The notes below the pieces were generated by a model. The model did not search any database. It saw nothing but the letters and a program-made list of their open reading frames with translations, and was not told where the DNA came from. The position numbers were made by a program, and so were the translations under genes. 64,000 nucleotides of DNA, taken from assembly GCF_003443675.1 (NCBI RefSeq), contig NZ_CP031963.1, forward strand, positions 2,627,501-2,691,500. The letters run 5' to 3'. Source of the DNA: Aquimarina sp. BL5. Lineage in GTDB: Bacteria > Bacteroidota > Bacteroidia > Flavobacteriales > Flavobacteriaceae. Of the stretch, positions 7,862 to 16,704 are shown piece by piece. Each line of letters starts with the position of its first letter. The stretch's first letter is position 1.

Positions 7862-9124
7862 TTATTCTTCTCTTAATGCTTCAATTGGTTTTATACTTAC
7901 TGCTTTTTGCGCAGGAATTAGACCGATTATTGTTCCTAAAAGAACTATAGACAGTAATGCCCCGACCACAGCAAAGAAATCTACCGTAGGATTTAATATG
8001 GGGACATCATCACTATTACCAATAGCACTATTTACTCCCCAAAGGACAATAGTTCCAAAAACAAAACCTATAAGACCTGCTATAAAAGTTAACATAATGG
8101 ACTCTAACATTATTTGCCCTCGTATTTCTGCTGGAGTTGCTCCCAATGCTCTTCTTACTCCAATCTCTCGTGTGCGCTCTTTAACAGTTATTAATAAAAC
8201 GTTACCAATAGCAATCACACCTGCTATAAGTGTAGCTATACCAACAATGTAGGTTATCAATCGCATTCCAGACAAAAATCCATTTACTTTTGCTACTTCT
8301 TCTCCTAAATTAAAACTCCCAAATGCCTGATCATCATCCGGGTGCACGTCATGCATTCGCTTAAGTGCAGTTTTTATTTTGGCTTCTGTATTCACTATAT
8401 TCTTATCAGGTTTAGCGGTTATTACCATCCAAGAAATATTTCTTCCTTGATTAAAAATACTTTGGAATGTAGTGAAAGGAAGAAAAATAGAGTCATCCCC
8501 TTCAAATCCTTGTTGGGTAGGTTTATAAACACCAATTACCTTAAAATATATACCGTTAATTTTCACAAAATCACCAATAGCTTCTTCTTCTTTATCATAA
8601 AACTGCTTATAGATATCCTCTCCAATCACACAAACTTTACGTTCATATTTAATATCTTCTTCATTGATAAACCTACCGCCATCAAATATTTTTTTCTTTG
8701 ACACCTTATCTATAGTTGGGTAATCTCCGAATACCTTAAATGCTCCAGACTTTGACCCTCTAACAAATTGACCAGGAGGTGTCCCCCATTGCCCTGTAAC
8801 ATTACGTGGTGCAATATATTCTATGTCGTTTACTTGTGACTCTAAAGCTTCTACGTCATCTAAAGTAAGCTGCATGCCTCTCCCTCTTTTAAAGCCATTA
8901 TTAGGCATACTGGTTTGTTGCCCCCAAAGAAACATAGTGTTCGTCGCAAAATCATTAAACTGACTTCTGAAACTATTATCCAGACCTTTTGCCATTCCTA
9001 AAAGAACTACAAACAAAAACACTCCCCACGTTACACCTATAACAGTGATGATCGTTCTGATTTTATTCTTCCGGATTGCTCCATAAATTTCTTGCCAGGT
9101 ATCTCTTTCGAATATAAATTTCAT
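7862..9124 (-). CDS. ABC transporter permease, MacB/FtsX type (first of two)
   Basis: Inner-membrane permease of a type VII (MacB-like) ABC exporter. The 420 residues follow the MacB_PCD-FtsX layout: one N-terminal membrane helix (about 20-45), a large periplasmic domain (about 50-280), then three helices (about 290-410). The coupling region contains VKERTREIGVRRALGATPAEI, shown here in part: ERTREIGVRRALGA. It has no fused ATPase, so it depends on the separate ATPase at 10363-11064. The sister permease ends 16 bp upstream. The pair likely forms a heterodimer. Confidence 0.93.
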   Translation of the reverse strand: MKFIFERDTWQEIYGAIRKNKIRTIITVIGVTWGVFLFVVLLGMAKGLDNSFRSQFNDFATNTMFLWGQQTSMPNNGFKRGRGMQLTLDDVEALESQVNDIEYIAPRNVTGQWGTPPGQFVRGSKSGAFKVFGDYPTIDKVSKKKIFDGGRFINEEDIKYERKVCVIGEDIYKQFYDKEEEAIGDFVKINGIYFKVIGVYKPTQQGFEGDDSIFLPFTTFQSIFNQGRNISWMVITAKPDKNIVNTEAKIKTALKRMHDVHPDDDQAFGSFNLGEEVAKVNGFLSGMRLITYIVGIATLIAGVIAIGNVLLITVKERTREIGVRRALGATPAEIRGQIMLESIMLTFIAGLIGFVFGTIVLWGVNSAIGNSDDVPILNPTVDFFAVVGALLSIVLLGTIIGLIPAQKAVSIKPIEALREE

Positions 9125-9140
9125 GTCAAAATTATTTTAT

Positions 9141-10370
9141 TTATTCGTCTCTAAGCGCAATGATCGGTTTGATTTTTGCAGCTCTTCTCGCGGGAATATA
9201 TCCAGCTAACAGTCCTGAAAGTATTAACGTAATTGTTGCTACCACGATAACACCTGTATCCACTTTTGGGTTAAGAATAAAAAAATCTTCTAAATTATTA
9301 CCTATTAGTTTCAAAATTAGCATCCCTAAAATCAAACCTAAATATCCAGCTACAGCCGTAATTAAAACTGACTCTTGAAGCACCATTGCTATTATAGATC
9401 TAGGAGAAGCACCTAAAGCTTTTCTAATACCCAATTCTTTCGTTCTTTCCTTTATACTGAAGGTCATAATATTTCCAATACCAATCACTCCTGAAATTAA
9501 TGTTCCTATTCCCACAACAAATATAAGCGCATAGATACCGCCTAAAATCACCATAGTTTCTTTAATATCTTCTGCAAAACTTCGAACTCTTATAGCACTT
9601 TGATCATCGGGTGATACATTGAATTTTTTCTTAAAGTCTTCTTCAATTTGCTTAGAAAAAGCAATAGCTTGCTCCGTATCCATCGCCATATTATAGGAGA
9701 TATTGATCTGATCTAAATCTTCATTATTCCCGAAAAGTAACTGAACTGTTTTATACGGCATATAAAGTATTCGTTCTTCATTATCGCCACCACTATCCTG
9801 AAATACTCCAACAATTTTATAAGCTATACCATCTACTTCAAGAGTTTTTCCAAGGGCATTTTCATTTTTAAAAAGATCTTTTTCTATAAGTCTTCCAATA
9901 ACGATATTTTTAGTCCTTTCTACGATATCTGCTTCATTAAGATATCGCCCTTTCATCATGATCGTTTTTTCGAGATACTGATGATCAGGATGAACCGCTC
10001 TTATGCTATAACTCCCCGATTCTTTTTTATATTTAGCTAATCCGTTACGATAAATTCTTGGCGTAGCATATTCCACTTTACCAATATAATTAGAGTTTAC
10101 AAATTCGAAATCTTCATTTTCAAACTGAATTTTTCTATTTTCCTGGAAACCTTTAAAGGCTTTAGAAGTTCTTCCTCCTCTAATAAAAATTACATTCTGA
10201 GCATCATCTACAAAACTGCTAAGAAAACTATTGAGTAGACCATTACCTAACCCTAATAAAATGGTGAAAATTAATATCCCTAATGCAACAGTAAACCCAG
10301 ATAGAAAAGTTCGTAACTTATTTTTACCTATTGCCTCAAAAATTTCCTGCCACCTATCTCTATCAAACAT
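9141..10370 (-). CDS. ABC transporter permease, MacB/FtsX type (second of two)
   Basis: Sister permease, 409 residues, same layout: N-terminal helix (about 18-42), periplasmic domain (about 45-270), three C-terminal helices, and the coupling motif ERTKELGIRKALGASPRSI. It overlaps the ATPase gene by 8 bases, which points to translational coupling. Sequence differs clearly from the 7862-9124 permease, so the duplication is old. Together with the ATPase, adaptors and TolC it builds a tripartite exporter that takes substrate from the periplasm. Confidence 0.93.
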   Translation of the reverse strand: MFDRDRWQEIFEAIGKNKLRTFLSGFTVALGILIFTILLGLGNGLLNSFLSSFVDDAQNVIFIRGGRTSKAFKGFQENRKIQFENEDFEFVNSNYIGKVEYATPRIYRNGLAKYKKESGSYSIRAVHPDHQYLEKTIMMKGRYLNEADIVERTKNIVIGRLIEKDLFKNENALGKTLEVDGIAYKIVGVFQDSGGDNEERILYMPYKTVQLLFGNNEDLDQINISYNMAMDTEQAIAFSKQIEEDFKKKFNVSPDDQSAIRVRSFAEDIKETMVILGGIYALIFVVGIGTLISGVIGIGNIMTFSIKERTKELGIRKALGASPRSIIAMVLQESVLITAVAGYLGLILGMLILKLIGNNLEDFFILNPKVDTGVIVVATITLILSGLLAGYIPARRAAKIKPIIALRDE

Positions 10371-11064
10371 ATTGCGATGCTCTTACTTGTTCTACTGCCT
10401 TATCTTCTACAATAACACCATCTTTTAGATGTACGATACGTTTACACATATTAGCAATATCTTCTTCATGAGTTACGACTAATATTGTTTTTCCATCATC
10501 ATTAATACCTTGAATTATATCCATTACTTCGTAAGAAGTTTTGCTATCCAAAGCTCCTGTTGGTTCATCTGCTAATAACACCTTTGGATCAGCTGCTAAT
10601 GCACGTGCGATTGCTACTCTTTGCTTTTGTCCTCCAGAAAGTTCACTAGGTAAATGGGTTGCCCATTCTGCTAAGCCAACTTTACCTAAATATTCCAGGG
10701 CTTTTTCAGTTCTTTCTTTTCTTTTCTTCCTTTGATAATACAAGGGTAATGCTACATTTTCTAAGGCAGATTTGTAATTAATTAGGTTAAAAGATTGAAA
10801 AACGAAGCCTAAGAACTTATTGCGATACTGTGCCGCTTTTGTTTCATTTAGTCCTTTAATAGGAACTTGATCAAGAAAATAACTTCCGGTATCTGCCTCA
10901 TCTAACATTCCTAAAATATTCAGTAATGTAGATTTACCAGAACCCGAAGATCCCATAATAGCAACTAGCTCTCCTTCTTTAACACTAAAATTAATTCCTT
11001 TAAGAACATGAAGGGAATTGCTCCCCATTTGGTAAGATTTATGTAAGTCTTTAATTTCAATCAT
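10363..11064 (-). CDS. ABC transporter ATP-binding protein (MacB/LolD class)
   Basis: Cytoplasmic ATPase that drives the two adjacent FtsX-type permeases. All motifs are visible in the 233 residues: Walker A GSSGSGKST (about 38-46), Q-loop FVFQSFNLI, ABC signature LSGGQKQRVAIARAL, Walker B VLLADEPTGALD and the H-loop VVTHE. The N-terminus MIEIKDLHKSYQMG is typical of the LolD/MacB group. It is the first gene of the exporter cluster. Two short inverted repeats (11161-11183 and 11205-11221) lie in its upstream region. Confidence 0.95.
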   Translation of the reverse strand: MIEIKDLHKSYQMGSNSLHVLKGINFSVKEGELVAIMGSSGSGKSTLLNILGMLDEADTGSYFLDQVPIKGLNETKAAQYRNKFLGFVFQSFNLINYKSALENVALPLYYQRKKRKERTEKALEYLGKVGLAEWATHLPSELSGGQKQRVAIARALAADPKVLLADEPTGALDSKTSYEVMDIIQGINDDGKTILVVTHEEDIANMCKRIVHLKDGVIVEDKAVEQVRASQYV

Positions 11065-11160
11065 AATACAAGATTAAGATTTATCAGGTATAACATTACA
11101 CCTGTTTTCCTTTAACTAAGACTCACTGACTATAAATAACAATAAATTAAGTAGATCAAT

Positions 11161-11183
11161 TTTCTAGTTTCCCTTTCTAGAAA
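11161..11183. repeat. short inverted repeat upstream of the exporter operon
   Basis: TTTCTAG (11161-11167) and CTAGAAA (11177-11183) are exact inverted copies with nine bases between. It could be an operator for the divergence-free exporter operon starting at 11064, but there is no adjacent regulator gene and chance cannot be excluded. Confidence 0.3.
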
Positions 11184-11204
11184 GAATATAGATTGGTTAG
11201 TGTC

Positions 11205-11221
11205 GTCTTATATCATAAGAC
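11205..11221. repeat. 17-bp palindrome-like inverted repeat upstream of the exporter operon
   Basis: GTCTTAT, spacer ATC, ATAAGAC form a compact dyad 141 bases before the ATPase start. It has the size of a dimeric regulator site. It could also be part of the 3' region of the gene ending at 11284, but it lacks a T-run for termination. Confidence 0.35.
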
Positions 11222-11283
11222 TTCTCATACTCTAATTTCGTTACACTTTATTATGTTATGAAAATGTTAAAGATTAAGCTGCG

Positions 11284-14211
11284 CTAAAACTCTAGTTGTC
11301 CGATTTGCAATGTCTTTTTTCCATCTTCTAACTGGATAGCAATTCGTTTGGCTATCTGATTCTTTCTACCATAATTGGTATACATCGTTGCATATACAGT
11401 AACAGGACCTATGATACTTTGACGAGATTCACTAAAATAATTTACATATATAGTATAAAATCCTCTTGGTGCTTTCTTTAGTGTAAACTCTTCTGGGCCG
11501 TATCCTGCAGTAATGTCAGTGCTTATCTTACCTCCTATTTCAGTTCGTTTATTCTGATAGTAACACTTTTCACCTTTAGGATCCATCACCCATAGATCTA
11601 TATCATTATCATTACTACTCCAATCTACTACAATGCGCACGTCTATAGGCATTTCATAGATAAGCTCTTTATTCACCATAGAAATATCTAAACTCACCTT
11701 ATGCTGAGAAATCAACATATTTATCTCATTCAATACAATTTCTTTGATGGACTCAAATCGTTCCCATTTTGTTTTTAAGATATGATTGAACAGATCTAGA
11801 GCTTTCTGATATTCTTTATTTTGAACATACGCAAGAGCTAAATCCCTATGTGATTGAGGTTCCTCCGGACGAAGTTCCAGTATCTCCTTATACACTTCAA
11901 TGGCTAACTCATTTTCATTCTCATCCAGCAACCTTCTGGCAACTACCTTAAGAAGTTCTGCGTTTTCCAGATCAAGCTCTAATAGATTAGACAATACTAC
12001 AACTGCTTGTTTTTTATTTTTATTCTTAAAGAAGAAATCTGCTACTTCGATATAAAAAGAAGGAGTATGCTTATATCCTTCTTTTAACTGATGGTATAAT
12101 GAAATCGTTTTACCAGGAGAAACGTTTCTTAAACTATCCAGGTACGGAGCTTCTGGTTGCCACGCGAGTAGTTTAATTTTTGGTCCTGAAGTTTTACCAG
12201 ATCTCCTCCTTTTATTTACGTTAATAGACTCTTCAGTTGCTACATCTTCAACTATCACCTCTTCTACTTCTAAATCATCTTCTACTATATCAGCAAGCAC
12301 GGGAGGAGTAGGTGGTGCCATTCTTTGATTTGCTCCTTCTAATGTTCTTTGTGTTTCTGACAATTCCGCCATCCTTCTTCGTTCTGCTGCTGACATATTA
12401 CTATTCGCAGCTGCTCCAGCTCTTATCGCTTTATCAAAATCTCTTTTAGGTGTTATAATCGTTTCATACCAATCTTTTAATATTGATAATTGCTTCACAT
12501 TCCTTTTTTGTATGTCACGATCATCTTTTGTTTTCTTTTTCTCTTTTTGTTCCAGTAAGCTATAATACTCTTTTTGTAATTCTTTGGGAGGAACTATTTC
12601 GTGCGTTACATAATCTTCTATGCGATCCAACACGATAAAAGCAGTATTGCGAGTGACAATCCCATACTCTTTTCCTAAATTAGTTATTGCTTCCTTATTT
12701 TTTTGATATTGCATATAAAGCTCTGCAATCTTAAATCGAGCCCAAACTCTTGGGATAATTGCTCGATCTGTATTATTACTACTTACCTTGACCTTTTTAC
12801 TCCATATGGTTCCTTTTTCGTTTCCAAAATTAACTGTAAACTCTGCATCCTGTCGTAAAGAGATCCCAGCCATTGTAAAACTACTTCTTTCATAAGAATC
12901 TGGAGAAACTACGATCTCCGTAAATTCTTCTGGGTCAAAATCGAAAGACATATGCTGGATACTAGAAGTGTTCAATTTACCTAACATCTGATCTATAGAT
13001 TTTTCGTCGAGCTTCAAGTATTTCCCATTAGTTTTTGAAGCTATATACTTTAAAGTGCTATAATTTGATCCAGGAGAAGAGCTAAACGCATAAATAGGTG
13101 TTTTTGGTAATATCATATTCTCGTTTCCTATAGTAGAAATCCCATCCGAAAAGAGTAAAATTTCGTCATAATCTTTAGCAAAATTTAAGTTCTCTAATCT
13201 CGTAGCACCATCAGAGGGAATATTTTGCAAATATGAAATTAACACAGAGGCATTATCTGTAATTTTAAATCTCTTATCGCTAGTTTCTCTATAATTAAAA
13301 GTATGAACACGAACTTCTTTCTCTCCTTTAAGCTTTTCTAGATACTTCTTTAAAACTCTAAATTCTAGTTCAATGTTTCGTTTTTCTCCAGAAAAAGAGC
13401 AATCCCAATAGATTGCGATATTTTTGGGAGATAATTTAGGTTTAGTCTCAAATTCAGGAATCTTAAAACTAGTATAAAAATAATTTTGACCTTTATACAT
13501 TTCTGTGTAAGCAAACTGATCAGACTTGTTAAAAAACGGAACTCCAAAATCCAATTCTTTTGTAGGCTGATACTCTTCGCGATTGAAGTTCAATTGATAA
13601 ATTTCAGAAACAATGTCAAAAGTAAATTCTGGATAGTCTTCTGATCTCAATATTGGTTTTTTCTCACTCTTTACCACATTTACTTCCAAAGAAAATGTTC
13701 CCACTTCCTCTGTCATACTCATAGGCAATAAATAATGTAACTCATTACCAGTTATTGGAAGTATATGCTCTACAGCAAAGAGTACTCTTTTATATCCCTT
13801 TTCTGGAATCGGATATATTCTGGTTTTATAAAAATTACCTTTAGTTTTAGACAAAATCCCAGGGTCTATACTCTTACGAACCACTGCTTCATACACTTGT
13901 CTGGCTTTTATCTTTTCAATAACTACGCCTTCCCGAAGATTCCCATTAACATCTAAAGCATACCTACAAACATCTTGTCCTTCATTAAGAGGAAATGAAA
14001 AATCTCCTTCCAAAATTTTTTCATAAGGATTATAAAATGTAATATCGAATGTGGTTCTAGAAATATTACCTACTACATCTATCTGAATTAATAATTTATG
14101 TATTGGTAAATTGGTTTTTTTATCGTCTTTATGAACAGCAAGAGTAGGAATCTGACCAAAGCCAAACGTAAACACTAACAACCCAATAACTAAAAGTATT
14201 TTTTTTATCAT
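11284..14211 (-). CDS. VIT / von Willebrand A / TPR / DUF2135 secreted protein
   Basis: Large exported protein of uncertain role. Order of parts: signal peptide MIKKILLVIGLLVFTFGFG; VIT domain (about 25-180); vWA domain (about 265-430) with a MIDAS-like DCSFS (DxSxS) and FSDGIS; a linker with acidic and RRRSGK stretches (about 620-700); TPR-like helices (about 725-830); a C-terminal DUF2135-like beta domain with DNDIDLWVMDPKGEKCYY. VIT-vWA proteins usually bind proteins or metals outside the cytoplasm. I chose the ATG at 14211 because the signal peptide begins there; an in-frame ATG at 14223 adds four residues (MGLH). It appears monocistronic. Confidence 0.85.
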   Translation of the reverse strand: MIKKILLVIGLLVFTFGFGQIPTLAVHKDDKKTNLPIHKLLIQIDVVGNISRTTFDITFYNPYEKILEGDFSFPLNEGQDVCRYALDVNGNLREGVVIEKIKARQVYEAVVRKSIDPGILSKTKGNFYKTRIYPIPEKGYKRVLFAVEHILPITGNELHYLLPMSMTEEVGTFSLEVNVVKSEKKPILRSEDYPEFTFDIVSEIYQLNFNREEYQPTKELDFGVPFFNKSDQFAYTEMYKGQNYFYTSFKIPEFETKPKLSPKNIAIYWDCSFSGEKRNIELEFRVLKKYLEKLKGEKEVRVHTFNYRETSDKRFKITDNASVLISYLQNIPSDGATRLENLNFAKDYDEILLFSDGISTIGNENMILPKTPIYAFSSSPGSNYSTLKYIASKTNGKYLKLDEKSIDQMLGKLNTSSIQHMSFDFDPEEFTEIVVSPDSYERSSFTMAGISLRQDAEFTVNFGNEKGTIWSKKVKVSSNNTDRAIIPRVWARFKIAELYMQYQKNKEAITNLGKEYGIVTRNTAFIVLDRIEDYVTHEIVPPKELQKEYYSLLEQKEKKKTKDDRDIQKRNVKQLSILKDWYETIITPKRDFDKAIRAGAAANSNMSAAERRRMAELSETQRTLEGANQRMAPPTPPVLADIVEDDLEVEEVIVEDVATEESINVNKRRRSGKTSGPKIKLLAWQPEAPYLDSLRNVSPGKTISLYHQLKEGYKHTPSFYIEVADFFFKNKNKKQAVVVLSNLLELDLENAELLKVVARRLLDENENELAIEVYKEILELRPEEPQSHRDLALAYVQNKEYQKALDLFNHILKTKWERFESIKEIVLNEINMLISQHKVSLDISMVNKELIYEMPIDVRIVVDWSSNDNDIDLWVMDPKGEKCYYQNKRTEIGGKISTDITAGYGPEEFTLKKAPRGFYTIYVNYFSESRQSIIGPVTVYATMYTNYGRKNQIAKRIAIQLEDGKKTLQIGQLEF

Positions 14212-14291
14212 ATGCAAACCCATTTTTAAAATCGCAATAGGTAAGAAACAAAAAACATACCACTATTAACTGTCTTTTCTCAACCCTAACC

Positions 14292-14510
14292 TTATTTAGC
14301 TTTCTTTTTATTTCTGTACATCACATACCCTATAACACCAATAAGAACGTATGGAACAATCATTAAATATACAATTCCATTATTAATCCCTTTTGCAGTT
14401 TGCTGGCCTTCTTCACTTTCTAAAACAGCACGACACATAGCACATTGGGCATCTACTGAAATTGCGAAGAGCAAAAATAAAATTGATATGTAAAGGGTTT
14501 TTGTTTTCAT
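14292..14510 (-). CDS. small exported CxxC membrane protein in the oxidase assembly cluster
   Basis: A 72-residue protein of unrecognised family: signal peptide (MKTKTLYISILFLLFAISVDA), then QCAMCRAVLES with a CxxC, then one membrane helix (about 45-65) and a Lys-rich end (RNKKKAK). The topology predicts the CxxC just outside the inner membrane, where it could bind copper or do thiol chemistry. It follows the DUF420 gene by 67 bp in the oxidase assembly group (SCO, DUF420), which supports a copper/oxidase role by context only. An upstream TTG at 14555 would give 87 residues, but the signal peptide argues for the ATG. Confidence 0.75.
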   Translation of the reverse strand: MKTKTLYISILFLLFAISVDAQCAMCRAVLESEEGQQTAKGINNGIVYLMIVPYVLIGVIGYVMYRNKKKAK

Positions 14511-14577
14511 TTTAGATTCAGCTTTTATTTTATTATGACCGAAACCGAAGGGCAAGAATAATAAATTAAACGCAACA

Positions 14578-15123
14578 TTAACTATAGTATGGAGCTATCA
14601 TTAAATACACAACAACACCAGTTATTGCTACATATAACCATAGAGGAAATGTGATTCTGGCAATTTTTCGATGTCTGTCGAAATTTTTTGCTAATGCTCT
14701 TACATAAGTTATCAAAACAAATGGAATCACAACAATCGATAATACTATATGTGTAAATAATATAAAATAATATATATATCGAATAACACCTTCTCCTCCA
14801 AACTTTGTTGAATCACTGGTCATATGATAAGCGACATACATTACCAAGAATAATACGGAGCACACTATTGCCGTCTTCATTAGCCTTTCATGCAACTTGA
14901 CCTTCTTATTCTTAATTGCCCAAAATGCTATCATTAGAATAACGGCAGTCAATCCGTTAATACTTGCATAAATTGGAGGCAAAAATGTTAAAGGTTCTAC
15001 ATCAAATCCTAATCTACGAAGGTTTACACCAAATAAAGCAGCTACCGCTACCGGTATAACTATTGATAAAATGATTATCCATTTATTATATTTCTTCTCG
15101 ACCTCTGATATACTATTACTCAT
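14578..15123 (-). CDS. DUF420 membrane protein, probable oxidase assembly factor
   Basis: Integral membrane protein of 181 residues with about five hydrophobic segments and conserved histidines (YHMT, HIVL, HFD/RHRK region). It fits the DUF420 family. DUF420 members in Firmicutes (YozB/CtaM) are needed to mature heme-copper oxidases, and the same role is plausible here. Its start overlaps the end of the SCO gene by 8 bases, so the two are translationally coupled. The family call is good; the function rests on relatives and context. Confidence 0.85.
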   Translation of the reverse strand: MSNSISEVEKKYNKWIIILSIVIPVAVAALFGVNLRRLGFDVEPLTFLPPIYASINGLTAVILMIAFWAIKNKKVKLHERLMKTAIVCSVLFLVMYVAYHMTSDSTKFGGEGVIRYIYYFILFTHIVLSIVVIPFVLITYVRALAKNFDRHRKIARITFPLWLYVAITGVVVYLMIAPYYS

Positions 15124-15850
15124 CTTTTTTCAACAATTTTTTGATATCCTCCAATAAGATTGTGACTTGCTCTTCTTCTCCGTTTTCATCCTTTTTTTCT
15201 TCAACTCCTATTGTACCTCTATAATATATAATTGGGTTTCCAGAAGCATCATAGCGAGATCTAATATACCCTTCCTGATCTATTAAAGCGAAAAATCCAT
15301 TGTGCTCAAAACCACCAGGAACTTCAGGATTCTCTGCTGCATAAATATTAAACCCGGCATTAGCCAGATCATATAAGTCTTCTCGATCTCCAGTTAATAA
15401 ATTCCAATCAGGATCCGTAATCTTATAATTTTCTGTATATTTTTTAAGTATTCGTGGCGAGTCACGTTTTGGATTAATTGTAAAAGAAGCAATTCCAAAA
15501 TTCTCATAATCCTTAAGCTCATTTTGCAAATACACCATATTACGAGTCATTCTAGGACAAATAGTAGGACAACTTGTAAAGAAAAAGTCAACAACATACA
15601 CCTTGCCTTTATAATCATGATTCGTGATTAATAAGCTATCTTGATTCAGAAACGCAAATTCAGGAACTTTTCTAGGTTTTCCATTAATTTTTATATAGGA
15701 TAGTTTTTCATTAGCTACGGGATTGTCAGCACTCATCCTATCGTTTTTCACAATAGAAGTATCCTTAACTCTATTTACAATTTTAGGAATAAAAATGATT
15801 CCAAAAATCAATATAACAAATGATATACCTACATATGAATACTTCTTCAT
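15116..15850 (-). CDS. SCO1/SenC family copper chaperone
   Basis: Thioredoxin-fold copper chaperone that helps insert the CuA centre into oxidase subunit II. The 244 residues have an N-terminal anchor (about 5-22), the copper motif FFTSCPTICPRM (CxxxC) and the distal histidine in GGFEHNGFFALID, so all three copper ligands are present. The C-terminus is charged. It begins 3 bp after the cysteine-free SCO-like gene and overlaps the DUF420 gene, forming one transcription unit. The probable client CoxB is encoded about 28 kb away in this window. Confidence 0.93.
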   Translation of the reverse strand: MKKYSYVGISFVILIFGIIFIPKIVNRVKDTSIVKNDRMSADNPVANEKLSYIKINGKPRKVPEFAFLNQDSLLITNHDYKGKVYVVDFFFTSCPTICPRMTRNMVYLQNELKDYENFGIASFTINPKRDSPRILKKYTENYKITDPDWNLLTGDREDLYDLANAGFNIYAAENPEVPGGFEHNGFFALIDQEGYIRSRYDASGNPIIYYRGTIGVEEKKDENGEEEQVTILLEDIKKLLKKDE

Positions 15851-15853
15851 GTT

Positions 15854-16507
15854 CTATTTTTCTTTACGATCTGCTTTGTATTTTTTCAGTGCTAAACGAT
15901 ATTCAGCCAAAATAACCTTTACATCATCTACCATAACGTTATTAAGATCTGCTACCGAACTAGTATCATAGCCATATACCTTTTCTTCATTTTTTTTCAG
16001 ATTACCATCCCTGCCCCTTAGATTCGCATCTTTATCAATTATAAACGCATAATTAGTAGCTTTTCTTTGATCTAATGAATAAGGAGTTCTTAGGCCTTTA
16101 AAAAAACTCTGAATTCCCTCTGGAGTTCCAAAAAGGAATTTCCATCCTGACACATCTGCTATATCATCCAATTCCTCTAAGAGTTCTTTAGCGGCATTTT
16201 CACTTCCATATGGTAAAATCATTACGAATTGAAAATCTCGGAACTCATGGTTTTTTTTATAAATCTTTTGATTCAGATTAAAAGCATTCCCTTTTTTATT
16301 GTAAATACCTTCTCCAAAAAAACCTAATATTGTGATTTTATCTTTTAAAGTAATCTGTTCTCCTGTTAAGCTTTCGAAGTTGTCGAGATTACCTATAGAC
16401 TCTTCTAATACAGGAAGTTTAGAAAAATTATCTACTGCTGAAGCGAAAAATAAGTACATCACTATCGGCAGTATAAACAGTACTCCGAGAACTAAAAATT
16501 TTTTCAT
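15854..16507 (-). CDS. cysteine-free SCO-like membrane-anchored protein
   Basis: Membrane-anchored protein of 217 residues: one helix (about 3-24), then a thioredoxin-like region. ITILGFFGEGIYNKKGNAF sits where SCO proteins carry the FFxxCxxxC copper loop, but the whole protein has no cysteine. A later YAFIIDKDANLRGR resembles the strand with the SCO histidine, and the tail VKVILAEYRLALKKYK is helical. It is therefore likely a non-catalytic relative of the neighbouring SCO, 3 bp away. I chose the ATG at 16507; an upstream TTG (16582) would add 25 residues without family-like character. Promoter at 16626-16653. Confidence 0.72.
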   Translation of the reverse strand: MKKFLVLGVLFILPIVMYLFFASAVDNFSKLPVLEESIGNLDNFESLTGEQITLKDKITILGFFGEGIYNKKGNAFNLNQKIYKKNHEFRDFQFVMILPYGSENAAKELLEELDDIADVSGWKFLFGTPEGIQSFFKGLRTPYSLDQRKATNYAFIIDKDANLRGRDGNLKKNEEKVYGYDTSSVADLNNVMVDDVKVILAEYRLALKKYKADRKEK

Positions 16508-16625
16508 TAAATCGTAGACTTTACTCGATAATAGAGATTTGAATAATGTGAGGCTTTCCTCGAAATCAAAATTACTCTCCAACCAATGCCTTGTGGGCTT
16601 CCCACGAAGTGGTTTATTTCATTTG

Positions 16626-16653
16626 CAAAAATAAAAAAGACGGTTGAAAACAA
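16626..16653 (-). promoter_or_regulatory. promoter of the SCO/DUF420 assembly operon
   Basis: On the minus strand, -33 TTG (16651-16653) and -7 TATTTTTG (16626-16633) are 17 bases apart. The -33 element lies inside the terminator hairpin of the upstream oxidase operon, so terminator and promoter share DNA. Confidence 0.55.
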
Positions 16654-16662
16654 CCGTCTTTT
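16635..16662 (-). terminator. terminator of the oxidase subunit III/IV operon
   Basis: AAAAGACGGTTG (16635-16646) pairs with CAACCGTCTTTT (16651-16662) around a four-base loop; on the minus strand the stem is followed by a T-run. It lies 43 bp after the subunit IV stop. Confidence 0.85.
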
Positions 16663-16704
16663 ATTATCTTTTATTATGCTTTTAACGTATCCAAAAAAGT
16701 AGTA

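Noticed and set aside
7854-8252. 132-codon plus-strand frame opposite the MacB permease
   Set aside because: It mirrors the hydrophobic permease on the other strand; a typical shadow frame.
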